A DNA stretch of 13,153 nucleotides from Ferruginibacter sp. (GCA_018057635.1 JAGPDJ010000035.1:1-13153), one strand, 5' to 3'; counted from the first letter of the stretch, positions 1-6,058 are shown. Notes: generated by a model from the sequence alone, not told the origin. A program made the numbers and translations.

Positions 1-1062
1 TCCGAACAATATCGGCCAGTCTCCATACTGGTCGCGGCTTACATAACCCACAAGGCTCACCGGGTTGTCTACATTGAACATATCAACAGACGGGTCTGCA
101 CTGCTGCGGATCATCGTTGTAAAATAAGTTGAATATCCAAGCAGCATGAAAGAGAAACTCCATAAACCGAGTTTTAAAAAATTCCAGTCATTCTTTTTAG
201 CGATCCGGAGCCCGAAAAATATTAACACCGCAATAATCACAAAGAAGAAGGCAAATCCTGTAAAGAAAGGCATGCCAAAACTGTTCACGAATAAAATATC
301 CAGGTTACCTGCACCTTTGATGCTCCAAACGATCACGGCTTTTTGTACAAGGCCTGTGATCAGGCAACCAATGATAAAAGCAAAAAATGAACCCCACTTG
401 GTTACTTTATAACGCTTGAAATAATAGATCATTACAATGGCGGGAATCGTAAGCAGGTTCAATAGATGCACACCAATAGATAGTCCCATCAGGTAAAAAA
501 TAAGTATGATCCACCTGTCGGCCTTGGTAAAATGTCCTTTAATTCCCTGTTCTTCTTCTTCAGTTACATTGTGTTCCCATTTAAGCATGGCCCAAAAAAC
601 CACGGCTGTAAAGAATGATGACAAAGCGTAAACCTCACCTTCAACAGCACTATACCAGAAAGAATCAGAAAAAGTATAAGCGAGTGCACCAACAATACCT
701 GCGGCCATGATGCCGATTATTTTGTCATTGGATAATGGAGTGCCATCTTTTTGTACGGTTTTACGGGCAAAATGGGTGATGGTCCAGAATAAAAATAATA
801 TAGTAAATCCGCTGGCAAGTGCACTCATGAGGTTAATGCCGGTTGCAGCATGCTGTGCATCAAAAGGTACCATGAACAGCCTGCCAATCAATACAAATAA
901 CGGTGCTCCTGGCGGGTGAGGGATCTGTAATTTGTATGCGCTGGAAGCAAATTCGCCGCAATCCCAGAAACTGCCTGTGGCTTCCATGGTCATAATATAT
1001 ACAGAGCAAGCAATGATACAAACCACCCAGCCGGTAATGTTGTTGATACTTTTAAAATTCAT
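1..1062 (-). CDS. DUF2723 family membrane protein, N-terminal part (cut by window edge)
   Basis: The frame is open from the ATG at 1062 down to base 1, giving 354 residues with no stop, so the C-terminal part lies outside the window. The N-terminus carries the family hallmark: a first membrane helix (about residues 10-27), then GSFWDCGEFASSAYKLQ (30-46) and HPPGAPLF (49-56). This matches the DUF2723 (PF11028) signature, including acidic residues D34 and E37 in the first outer loop. Roughly eight more hydrophobic helices follow. The family has a GT-C-like architecture, and the human relative TMEM260 is a protein O-mannosyltransferase. A lipid-linked sugar transfer role at the cytoplasmic membrane is therefore plausible but inferred. 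Full-length Bacteroidota members are usually around 1000 residues, so about two thirds is missing. The start is supported by the -7-like TATATTTG 23 bases upstream and by lack of any earlier Met in a plausible context. It is divergent from the EamA transporter. Confidence 0.9.
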   Translation of the reverse strand, partial: MNFKSINNITGWVVCIIACSVYIMTMEATGSFWDCGEFASSAYKLQIPHPPGAPLFVLIGRLFMVPFDAQHAATGINLMSALASGFTILFLFWTITHFARKTVQKDGTPLSNDKIIGIMAAGIVGALAYTFSDSFWYSAVEGEVYALSSFFTAVVFWAMLKWEHNVTEEEEQGIKGHFTKADRWIILIFYLMGLSIGVHLLNLLTIPAIVMIYYFKRYKVTKWGSFFAFIIGCLITGLVQKAVIVWSIKGAGNLDILFVNSFGMPFFTGFAFFFVIIAVLIFFGLRIAKKNDWNFLKLGLWSFSFMLLGYSTYFTTMIRSSADPSVDMFNVDNPVSLVGYVSRDQYGDWPILFG

Positions 1063-1084
1063 ATGATTGTTGGTTATAAGTGGG

Positions 1085-1092
1085 CAAATATA
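1085..1092 (-). promoter_or_regulatory. Putative -7 promoter element (TATATTTG) of the DUF2723 gene
   Basis: Read on the minus strand, this is TATATTTG, an exact match to the Bacteroidota sigma-ABfr -7 consensus TAnnTTTG, and it lies 22 bases before the ATG. I see no convincing TTG -33 element at 17-23 bases upstream, so the call rests on the -7 box alone. Confidence 0.45.
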
Positions 1093-1149
1093 ATCATGTT
1101 TACATTTGAGTTGCTACCTCTGGTAATTTTTATGTGTTTTTATGAAAAA

Positions 1150-1184
1150 GGATACCGGATACAAGATACAAGAAACGGGATAAA
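1150..1184 (-). repeat. Degenerate heptamer repeat array, left arm of an inverted repeat
   Basis: Five consecutive 7-base units lie here: GGATACC, GGATACA, AGATACA, AGAAACG, GGATAAA. They are the reverse complement of the unit type (about NYATCYN) found at 1254-1295. Bases 1151-1168 are a perfect 18-base inverted match to 1276-1293, with a 107-base spacer. The array points toward the minus-strand DUF2723 gene. Confidence 0.75.
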
Positions 1185-1253
1185 ACATGTAAGATCAGAA
1201 CTGCCTGATTGATAGCTGATGCATTTAATCTTCAATCCTAAATCATTAAACTG

Positions 1254-1295
1254 GTATCTCGTATCCTGTATCTTCTATCTTGTATCCGGTATCTT
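1254..1295 (+). repeat. Degenerate heptamer repeat array, right arm, upstream of the EamA gene
   Basis: Six consecutive units lie here: GTATCTC, GTATCCT, GTATCTT, CTATCTT, GTATCCG, GTATCTT. The last unit merges with the following TG to form a perfect TAnnTTTG -7 promoter box (1290-1297), just before the ATG at 1303. Unit spacing is exactly 7 bases with no indels. Confidence 0.85.
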
Positions 1296-1297
1296 TG
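1290..1297 (+). promoter_or_regulatory. Putative -7 promoter element (TATCTTTG) built from the last heptamer repeat
   Basis: TATCTTTG matches TAnnTTTG exactly. Its end is only five bases before the ATG at 1303, so a start about 5-7 bases downstream would give a leaderless or near-leaderless mRNA. No clear -33 TTG is seen at the usual spacing. The box and the repeat cannot be separated, so this may be fortuitous. Confidence 0.45.
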
Positions 1298-1302
1298 CCT
1301 CC

Positions 1303-2172
1303 ATGAAAAAAGCATTCCTTCAGTTACATATTGCCGTTTTCCTGGCAGGTTTTACAGCCATACTGGGAAAACTGATTACGCTCAACGAAGGGTTGCTTGT
1401 ATGGTACAGGTTATTAATTACAGTCATTATTTTGGGTTTGATCATGGTTTTTAAAAAGCAGTTAAGGGGGATTGCCACAAAAGATCTGTTGAAAATTACA
1501 GGAGTAGGAGCAGTGATTGCCTGTCATTGGGTAACATTTTATGGAAGCGTAAAATATGCAAATGTTTCAGTAGCGTTGGTTTGTTTTTCTGCAACAGGCT
1601 TTTTTACCGCTTTGCTGGAACCGTTATTTTTAAGAATACGTATCGTATTTGCAGAACTGCTTCTCGGAATTTTAGCTATATCGGGTATTTATATCATTTT
1701 TGATTTCCATCCGCAATATAAACTGGGAATCATTTTCGGGATCATTTCTGCATTGGGCAGTGCCATTTTTCCAATAATGAACAAACAACTGCTTAAACGT
1801 TTCACACCCCGGATTCTCACTTTTTATGAACTGGGAAGCGGCCTGGTTATATTAACATTATTGCTGCCGGCTTATCTTTTGTTTTACCCGGCTGTTTATT
1901 TTTTACCTACACTTTCAGATTGGGGTTGGTTACTGATACTGGCTGTTTTGTGTACAGTAGTGAGTTTCGATCTTCAGCTCAATGCATTGAAAAAGATCTC
2001 TGCTTTTACAGCAAACCTGACCTATAACCTGGAACCTGTTTATGGAATTATTCTTGCGTTTATTTTTTTCCGGGAAAACAAGTTGTTCCACAATGAATTC
2101 TATATAGGACTTGGATTGATTTTGCTGGCAATTTTATTACAGATGTGGCGGGTTATCAGGCATCATAAATAA
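1303..2172 (+). CDS. EamA/DMT-superfamily transporter (10-helix permease)
   Basis: The 289-residue product is almost entirely hydrophobic. It has about ten membrane helices in two halves of five, each ending in short basic loops, as in drug/metabolite transporter (EamA, PF00892) proteins. Typical segments are the opening LQLHIAVFLAGFTAILGKL, the CHWVTFYGSVKYANVSVAL loop of the first repeat and the YNLEPVYGIILAFIFF segment of the second repeat. EamA proteins move small metabolites, often amino acids or their derivatives, across the inner membrane; the substrate cannot be read from sequence. An in-frame ATG at 1219 would add 28 residues, but those are encoded by the heptamer repeat array, so I prefer 1303, which starts just before helix 1. 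It is convergent with the OsmC gene and divergent from the DUF2723 gene, so it is probably monocistronic. Confidence 0.9.
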   Translation: MKKAFLQLHIAVFLAGFTAILGKLITLNEGLLVWYRLLITVIILGLIMVFKKQLRGIATKDLLKITGVGAVIACHWVTFYGSVKYANVSVALVCFSATGFFTALLEPLFLRIRIVFAELLLGILAISGIYIIFDFHPQYKLGIIFGIISALGSAIFPIMNKQLLKRFTPRILTFYELGSGLVILTLLLPAYLLFYPAVYFLPTLSDWGWLLILAVLCTVVSFDLQLNALKKISAFTANLTYNLEPVYGIILAFIFFRENKLFHNEFYIGLGLILLAILLQMWRVIRHHK

Positions 2173-2241
2173 GCCCAGTATTGATTTTTTTTGCTGGTAA
2201 CTGTCGTATTTTTTTCTTCTTTTATATTTGCAAAGTATTTA

Positions 2242-2658
2242 TCACAAATAAATGATCTCAGATTCAACCTTGGCAAAGGCGCTGAACATGGCACTTACAC
2301 CACAATATTTTTCTTTGGATAATTTTACCGCTTTTTCCATTTTTGGTTTATCAGCTTGATCCACTTTAATTCTGTATGTGATCATTACATCTTTATAGAT
2401 CTTTGGGTGTTCATCAGTAAGCCCGGCACTTACATCTATTGAAAAGTTGCTGAAATCCACTTTCATTTTATTGAGAATGGAAACCACATCAATACCCGTA
2501 CATCCGGCAAGTGAAGCCAGCATGAGCCTTTTTGGGCTTGGGCCTTCATCATTCCCGCCGCCTTCAATATTGGTATCTGTAATCAGTGTATGTCCGTTAA
2601 TACTGGCTTTAAATGCCATTCCGTGTGTAAAAGCTGCACTGATTTGATGTGTATCCAT
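2242..2658 (-). CDS. OsmC/Ohr-family protein (YhfA-like)
   Basis: The 138-residue product matches OsmC (PF02566) over its whole length. The two conserved cysteines are C53 in LASLAGCTGIDVVSIL (48-63) and C119 in KYCGVSAMFS (117-126), the pair that forms the thiol peroxidase site in OsmC and Ohr enzymes. The motif wording (GCTGIDV and KYCGVSAM) is closer to the uncharacterised YhfA-like branch than to Ohr. Reduction of organic hydroperoxides in the cytoplasm is the family role; the actual substrate of this branch is not settled. There is no signal peptide. It stands alone, convergent with the EamA transporter and divergent from rpmB. A -7-like TATTTTTG lies 33 bases upstream of the start codon. 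Confidence 0.9.
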   Translation of the reverse strand: MDTHQISAAFTHGMAFKASINGHTLITDTNIEGGGNDEGPSPKRLMLASLAGCTGIDVVSILNKMKVDFSNFSIDVSAGLTDEHPKIYKDVMITYRIKVDQADKPKMEKAVKLSKEKYCGVSAMFSAFAKVESEIIYL

Positions 2659-2691
2659 AATTTGTAGATTTAAAAACGTTTTTTTTAGTTA

Positions 2692-2699
2692 CAAAAATA
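2692..2699 (-). promoter_or_regulatory. Putative -7 promoter element (TATTTTTG) of the osmC-like gene
   Basis: On the minus strand this is TATTTTTG, an exact TAnnTTTG match 33 bases before the ATG. No TTG is visible at the usual -33 distance. Confidence 0.4.
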
Positions 2700-2762
2700 C
2701 TTGAATTCTAAGGTTTTAAGGTACTTTCTTTGGTTCATTCAGCATTTAAAAGACAGATACAA

Positions 2763-2832
2763 ATATCCATTATTCATTATCCATTTTCCATTAACCTGTA
2801 TCATGTATCCTCATTCCACTATCCCCATTCTT
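2763..2832 (+). repeat. Degenerate heptamer repeat array upstream of rpmB
   Basis: Ten consecutive 7-base units lie here: ATATCCA, TTATTCA, TTATCCA, TTTTCCA, TTAACCT, GTATCAT, GTATCCT, CATTCCA, CTATCCC, CATTCTT. They keep the same TATCC-like core and spacing as the arrays before the EamA gene and ftsY. The array ends about 64 bases before the rpmB -7 box and shows no inverted partner. Confidence 0.7.
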
Positions 2833-2895
2833 TCCCTATTTTTACAAATTCCGAAAAAGATATAAAAATTCTGAATTTAAATCAGTTAATATCCT

Positions 2896-2903
2896 TACCT
2901 TTG
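2896..2903 (+). promoter_or_regulatory. Putative -7 promoter element (TACCTTTG) of the rpmB operon
   Basis: TACCTTTG matches TAnnTTTG and lies 19 bases before the rpmB ATG, which implies a short A-rich leader (CCAAAAATAAGGAAT). No good -33 TTG is present. It would drive rpmB, rpmG and the bL38 gene. Confidence 0.5.
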
Positions 2904-2922
2904 CCGTCCAAAAATAAGGAAT

Positions 2923-3159
2923 ATGGCCAGAGTATGTCAGGTTACAGGAAAGAAGCCAATTACAGGTAATAAGGTTTCTCACTCAAATATTAAAACAAAG
3001 CGCAGGTTTTTACCAAATTTGCAGACCAAGCGTTATTTCTTGGCAGAAGAAGATAAATGGGTAACCATGAAGGTTTCATCCGAAGCGATCAGGACCATTA
3101 ACAAGAATGGTTTATATTCTGTAGTTAAACAATTGCGTGCTGACGGAGTAAAAATTTAA
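2923..3159 (+). CDS. rpmB: 50S ribosomal protein bL28
   Basis: The 78-residue product is a full-length bL28. It opens with [21 protein letters not shown] and continues through [15 protein letters not shown] (25-39) and the basic C-terminal part. bL28 is a component of the large ribosomal subunit. Only one cysteine (C5) is present, so this is the zinc-free form rather than the CxxC form. It starts the rpmB-rpmG-bL38 cluster, 25 bases ahead of rpmG. There is no Shine-Dalgarno sequence beyond a weak AAGGA six bases before the ATG, which Bacteroidota ribosomes generally do not use. A shorter frame at 2730-2969 in another phase is a shadow. Confidence 0.98.
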   Translation: MARVCQVTGKKPITGNKVSHSNIKTKRRFLPNLQTKRYFLAEEDKWVTMKVSSEAIRTINKNGLYSVVKQLRADGVKI

Positions 3160-3184
3160 TCAGCGTTTTTAAAAAAATAATAAA

Positions 3185-3367
3185 ATGGCAAAGAAAGGAA
3201 ACAGGGTACAGGTAATTTTGGAGTGTACTGAGCACAAGACCAGTGGTCAGCCAGGTACAAGCCGTTACATCTCTACCAAAAACAAAAAAAATACCCCGGA
3301 GCGTCTGGAGTTAAAAAAATTCAACCCGATTCTTAAAAAAGTTACTGTTCATAAAGAAATAAAATAA
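3185..3367 (+). CDS. rpmG: 50S ribosomal protein bL33
   Basis: The 60-residue product is a full-length bL33: [18 protein letters not shown], then [20 protein letters not shown] (27-46) and [15 protein letters not shown]. It belongs to the large ribosomal subunit near the E site. There is a single cysteine (C14), so it is the zinc-free form. It lies 25 bases after rpmB and 75 bases before the bL38 gene. Two stop codons (TAATAA) follow in tandem. The rpmB-rpmG pair is widespread in bacteria and here is surely cotranscribed. Confidence 0.98.
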   Translation: MAKKGNRVQVILECTEHKTSGQPGTSRYISTKNKKNTPERLELKKFNPILKKVTVHKEIK

Positions 3368-3381
3368 TAAACCAATTTGGT

Positions 3382-3434
3382 GATTTGAAGATGTGCCAAT
3401 CAGGCTTACATTTTCAAATTTTCAAATTTTCAAA
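3382..3434 (+). repeat. Hairpin and TTTTCAAA triple repeat between rpmG and the bL38 gene
   Basis: Bases 3382-3394 (GATTTGAAGATGT) pair with 3408-3420 (ACATTTTCAAATT) as a 13-bp stem including two G-U pairs. The loop contains a further GCC/GGC mini-stem (3395-3397 with 3403-3405). The right arm runs into three perfect tandem TTTTCAAA units (3411-3418, 3419-3426, 3427-3434), ending eight bases before the ATG of the bL38 gene. The lack of a pure T tract argues against a simple terminator; it could be an attenuator or an mRNA processing site, or a mobile-like dispersed repeat. Confidence 0.6.
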
Positions 3435-3442
3435 TCAGAAAA

Positions 3443-3613
3443 ATGGCAAAAGCAGCTAAAACCGCGATTAAGACCAAAGACCAGAAAGCAGCAGCGGATG
3501 CTAAAAACTGGACCAAAGTAATTAAGACTGTACGTAGCCCGAAATCAGGCTCTTACACTTTTAAAGAAGCGATCGTTCACAAGGATAAGATCAAAGAATT
3601 TCTGGCTAACTAA
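3443..3613 (+). CDS. DUF4295 family protein (ribosomal protein bL38 of Bacteroidota)
   Basis: This 56-residue lysine-rich protein starts MAKAAKTAIKTKDQKAAADA and ends in KDKIKEFLAN, with KVIKTVRSPKSGSYTF in the middle. The sequence and its place between rpmG and ftsY match DUF4295, a short family confined to Bacteroidota. From memory, the Flavobacterium johnsoniae ribosome structure revealed a new large-subunit protein called bL38, and I take DUF4295 to be that protein; the identification with the family is firmer than the bL38 name. About 20% of residues are Lys, as expected for an rRNA-binding protein, and there are no cysteines. It follows the rpmG hairpin/repeat region and is closed by the terminator at 3640. 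Codon use resembles the neighbouring ribosomal genes. Confidence 0.92.
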   Translation: MAKAAKTAIKTKDQKAAADAKNWTKVIKTVRSPKSGSYTFKEAIVHKDKIKEFLAN

Positions 3614-3639
3614 GTTTTCAGAAATGAAATAAATTAATA

Positions 3640-3680
3640 AAAGCTGTTCTGTTTATTCAGAATGGCTTTGTTTGTTTAAG
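3640..3680 (+). terminator. Intrinsic terminator after rpmB-rpmG-bL38
   Basis: AAAGCTGTTCTG (3640-3651) pairs with CAGAATGGCTTT (3658-3669) as a 12-bp stem with two G-U pairs and a six-base loop (TTTATT). It is followed by an interrupted T tract, GTTTGTTT. This separates the ribosomal cluster from ftsY. Confidence 0.75.
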
Positions 3681-3748
3681 GAAATGGCGAATTGTAATTT
3701 CTTGTAAAAAGCGAAAACATGGGGCAGATGATTTCATTCCAGGCAAAA

Positions 3749-3811
3749 CCATCCAGCATCCTGTATCTTGCATCCTGTTTCCCACATCATTAACCAACAA
3801 TCATTAATCAT
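3749..3811 (+). repeat. Degenerate heptamer repeat array running into the ftsY start codon
   Basis: Nine consecutive units lie here: CCATCCA, GCATCCT, GTATCTT, GCATCCT, GTTTCCC, ACATCAT, TAACCAA, CAATCAT, TAATCAT. The AT of the last unit is the start of the ftsY ATG. The first four units are the closest to the EamA-side array. Bases 3791-3804 (TAACCAACAATCAT) are also identical to the 14 bases before the DUF2723 start (1063-1076, minus strand). Confidence 0.75.
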
Positions 3812-4775
3812 GGGCATCTTCGATAAATTATTTGGTAAAAAAGAGCAGCAGCAATCGCTTGACCAGGGCCTGCAAAAGACAAGGGAGGGTTTTTTTGGCA
3901 AGCTTACAAAGGCCATTGCCGGAAAAAGCACGGTGGATGAAGAAGTGCTTGATGAAGTAGAGCAAGCGCTTGTTGGCGCAGATGTTGGCATAGAAACAAC
4001 CGTTAAGATCATCGAAAGGCTGGAAAAACGTGTTGCAAAAGATAAATACCTGAATACAAAAGAACTGAACAGCATATTGAAGGAGGAGATACAGAATGTG
4101 CTGGTTACTTCAGATGCCGACAAAAGTTACATCAATTACGAATTGCCTGCAACACACAAGCCTCATATCATGCTGGTGGTTGGTGTAAACGGCGTTGGAA
4201 AAACGACCACGATCGGTAAACTGGCACATAATTTTTCTTTGGCAGGAAAATCAGTTTTGCTTGGCGCTGCTGATACATTCCGGGCTGCGGCAGTTGACCA
4301 ACTAACCATCTGGAGCGAAAGGGCAAATGTTCCGATTGTAAAAAAAGAGATGGGCAGCGATCCCGCTTCTGTAGCATACGATACGGTTATAAGCGGTGTT
4401 TCCCGCAATGTAGATGTAATACTAATAGATACGGCAGGCAGGTTGCATAATAAACTTCACCTGATGGATGAACTCAGTAAAATAAAAAGAGTTATTCAGA
4501 AAGTGATACCTGATGCACCTCACGAAGTATTGCTTGTATTGGATGGCAGTACGGGCCAAAATGCCCTGGAGCAGGCAAAACATTTTACGGCTGCAACGGA
4601 GGTAACAGCATTGGCAATTACTAAATTAGACGGCACAGCAAAAGGCGGCGTGGTATTGGCAATTGCAGACCAGTTCAAAATACCTGTTAAGTTCATAGGG
4701 GTTGGTGAAAAAGCAACGGATCTGCTGGTTTTTGATAAACAACAGTTTGTAGAAGGTTTATTCCATTTGGCATAA
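3810..4775 (+). CDS. ftsY: Signal recognition particle receptor FtsY
   Basis: The 321-residue protein is the SRP receptor GTPase, which docks SRP-ribosome-nascent chain complexes at the inner membrane. After a short amphipathic start (MGIFDKLFGKKEQQQ) come the helical N domain (about 20-100) and the G domain. The motifs are G1 GVNGVGKTT (125-133), DTFRAAA (155-161), G3 DTAGR (207-211), G4 TKLDG (271-275) and the closing GVGEKATDL (297-305). The acidic A domain of the E. coli protein is absent, which is usual for Bacteroidota. I start at 3810 rather than the in-frame ATG at 3768, because the extra 14 residues would be encoded by the heptamer repeats and MGIFDKLF is the normal FtsY beginning. 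It follows the bL38 terminator and faces the minus-strand 4949-5251 gene. Confidence 0.98.
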   Translation: MGIFDKLFGKKEQQQSLDQGLQKTREGFFGKLTKAIAGKSTVDEEVLDEVEQALVGADVGIETTVKIIERLEKRVAKDKYLNTKELNSILKEEIQNVLVTSDADKSYINYELPATHKPHIMLVVGVNGVGKTTTIGKLAHNFSLAGKSVLLGAADTFRAAAVDQLTIWSERANVPIVKKEMGSDPASVAYDTVISGVSRNVDVILIDTAGRLHNKLHLMDELSKIKRVIQKVIPDAPHEVLLVLDGSTGQNALEQAKHFTAATEVTALAITKLDGTAKGGVVLAIADQFKIPVKFIGVGEKATDLLVFDKQQFVEGLFHLA

Positions 4776-4782
4776 AAAAGAA

Positions 4783-4806
4783 GGAACCCCTAAGAATAGG
4801 GGCTCC
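4783..4806 (+). terminator. Hairpin after ftsY, probable terminator
   Basis: GGAACCCCTA (4783-4792) pairs with TAGGGGCTCC (4797-4806) around an AGAA loop, 9 of 10 positions paired with one A-C mismatch. It lies eight bases after the ftsY stop. The following tract is short (GTTT), so termination may be incomplete from this strand, though the AAAAAAG upstream would serve as a T tract on the other strand. It lies between convergent genes. Confidence 0.6.
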
Positions 4807-4948
4807 GTTTACCAAAACTAACTGCTTATGAGAAATTCTTATTTTTCGTTTGTTAATATAAAGTACGTAAACATTCCCCAGATTGGTTGTTAAGAAATGG
4901 CCAATACTTTAAAAACGTGCTGTTAAAGAAAGTTCTCTATAAAATTAT

Positions 4949-5251
4949 TTATCCGAAGGTTTTTATAAGTAATACAACCATACCATACAACACAGTTGAT
5001 ATGAAAATGCCCTTAGCGGTATTGTCTTTGGCCGAATTAATATAGATCGTGAACAACAATGCGTTCAGCAGCAGCGAAAGAGTGAGTGCTACAGAAAGTG
5101 TTTTATGCCCCGGTTCCAGCCTCATGAAATCATATGTTTCCCTGTAAGTGAATATCCCGAACTTATAAATCTTAAACAAGATAATTCCTAATATGGGAGC
5201 TATCAGTCCAAGTATGAAACCCAGGGTGATACTGTCTTTCTTAAAGATCAT
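4949..5251 (-). CDS. Small three-helix inner-membrane protein coupled to surE
   Basis: The 100-residue product has three hydrophobic segments, about residues 8-28, 52-73 and 82-98, separated by basic or polar loops. I recognise it only as a conserved hypothetical of Bacteroidota. Its ATG overlaps the surE stop as ATGA (5248-5251), so it is translationally coupled to surE and very likely cotranscribed with it. A fixed, coupled position suggests a related function or simply operon inheritance; nothing in the residues points to a catalytic site. Confidence 0.8.
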   Translation of the reverse strand: MIFKKDSITLGFILGLIAPILGIILFKIYKFGIFTYRETYDFMRLEPGHKTLSVALTLSLLLNALLFTIYINSAKDNTAKGIFISTVLYGMVVLLIKTFG

Positions 5252-6030
5252 TTGAAAATTTTACTTTTTTCCAGTTGTTTTTTCAGGGTATAATTGGTGA
5301 GGTCGAATTGTACGGGTACCACGCTGGCATAATTGTGTTGCAGTGCCCATACATCGGTGTCTTTCCCTTTATCAAAGTTTACAAATTCACCGGTAAGCCA
5401 GTAGTATTTTTTACCATGGGGATCGAGGCGTTCATCAAAGTCTTCTTCATATTTTGCATAAGCCTGCCTGCAGATCTTGATGCCCTGAATTTCTGAAGGC
5501 GGCACGGCCGGGATATTTACATTCAGCAGCAGGTGCTTATCCATTTTACCCTCCAGTAATTTCTTTACTATTTTGGTAACGATCATTCGGGAAGCAGTAA
5601 AATCAGCTTCATAACGGTAATCCAGCAACGAAAATCCGATACTTGGGATTCCTTCAATAGATGCTTCCATGGCCGCCGACATGGTGCCGCTATAAATCAC
5701 ATTGATTGAATGATTGGCACCGTGGTTAATACCACTAAGGCAAAGGTCGGGTTTGCGGTGCAGCACCTTATCAACTGCCAGTTTCACGCAATCAACAGGT
5801 GTTCCGGATGTTTGCCAGGCTTCAATATCGCCAAAAAGATTCATCTTATTCAGCCGCAGGGGTGAACCGATTGTAATGGCGTGTCCCATTCCGCTTTGTG
5901 GTTTATCAGGAGCAACTACCACCACTTTCCCCAGGTCTTTTACTGCTTCTACCAAATTTCGTATACCCGGAGATGTTATATCGTCATCATTGGTAATAAG
6001 GATTACAGGTTTTTGTTTCTTTTTAGTCAT
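5248..6030 (-). CDS. surE: 5'/3'-nucleotidase SurE
   Basis: The 260-residue protein is SurE, a metal-dependent nucleotidase (5'- and 3'-nucleotides, exopolyphosphate in some species), cytoplasmic and linked to stationary-phase survival. It opens PVILITNDDDITSPGIRNL. The metal ligands by family alignment are D15 and D16 in the NDD motif (14-16), S46 in QSGMGHAIT (45-53) and N102 in SGINHGAN (99-106). YSGTMSAAMEA (113-123) is the conserved helix after it. One departure from the usual NDDG is D17 in place of glycine. The last residues are lysine-rich. It overlaps the next gene by four bases and follows the 6059-6523 gene by 28 bases, so a three-gene minus-strand transcript is possible. Confidence 0.96.
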   Translation of the reverse strand: MTKKKQKPVILITNDDDITSPGIRNLVEAVKDLGKVVVVAPDKPQSGMGHAITIGSPLRLNKMNLFGDIEAWQTSGTPVDCVKLAVDKVLHRKPDLCLSGINHGANHSINVIYSGTMSAAMEASIEGIPSIGFSLLDYRYEADFTASRMIVTKIVKKLLEGKMDKHLLLNVNIPAVPPSEIQGIKICRQAYAKYEEDFDERLDPHGKKYYWLTGEFVNFDKGKDTDVWALQHNYASVVPVQFDLTNYTLKKQLEKSKIFK

Positions 6031-6058
6031 ATTTATTTCCTTGATATTATCCTGTTAA

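Noticed and set aside
1150..1295. Possible CRISPR-like array or mobile-element terminal inverted repeat
   Set aside because: Units are 7 bases with no spacers, there are no cas genes or transposase, and the 107-base interval encodes nothing.
2223..2230. TATATTTG -7-like box on the plus strand just after the EamA gene, which could drive an antisense RNA to the osmC-like gene
   Set aside because: The nearest TTG (2191-2193) is 29 bases away rather than about 17-23, and such boxes are frequent by chance in AT-rich intergenic DNA.
2915..2920. AAGGA before rpmB as a Shine-Dalgarno site
   Set aside because: Bacteroidota ribosomes generally sequester the anti-SD, and no other gene here has a comparable site, so it is probably chance.
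2730..2969. 79-codon plus-strand frame overlapping the rpmB start
   Set aside because: It is encoded mostly by the heptamer repeats and continues into rpmB in the wrong phase.
4163..4408. Minus-strand frames inside ftsY
   Set aside because: They are antisense shadows of the conserved GTPase motifs of ftsY.
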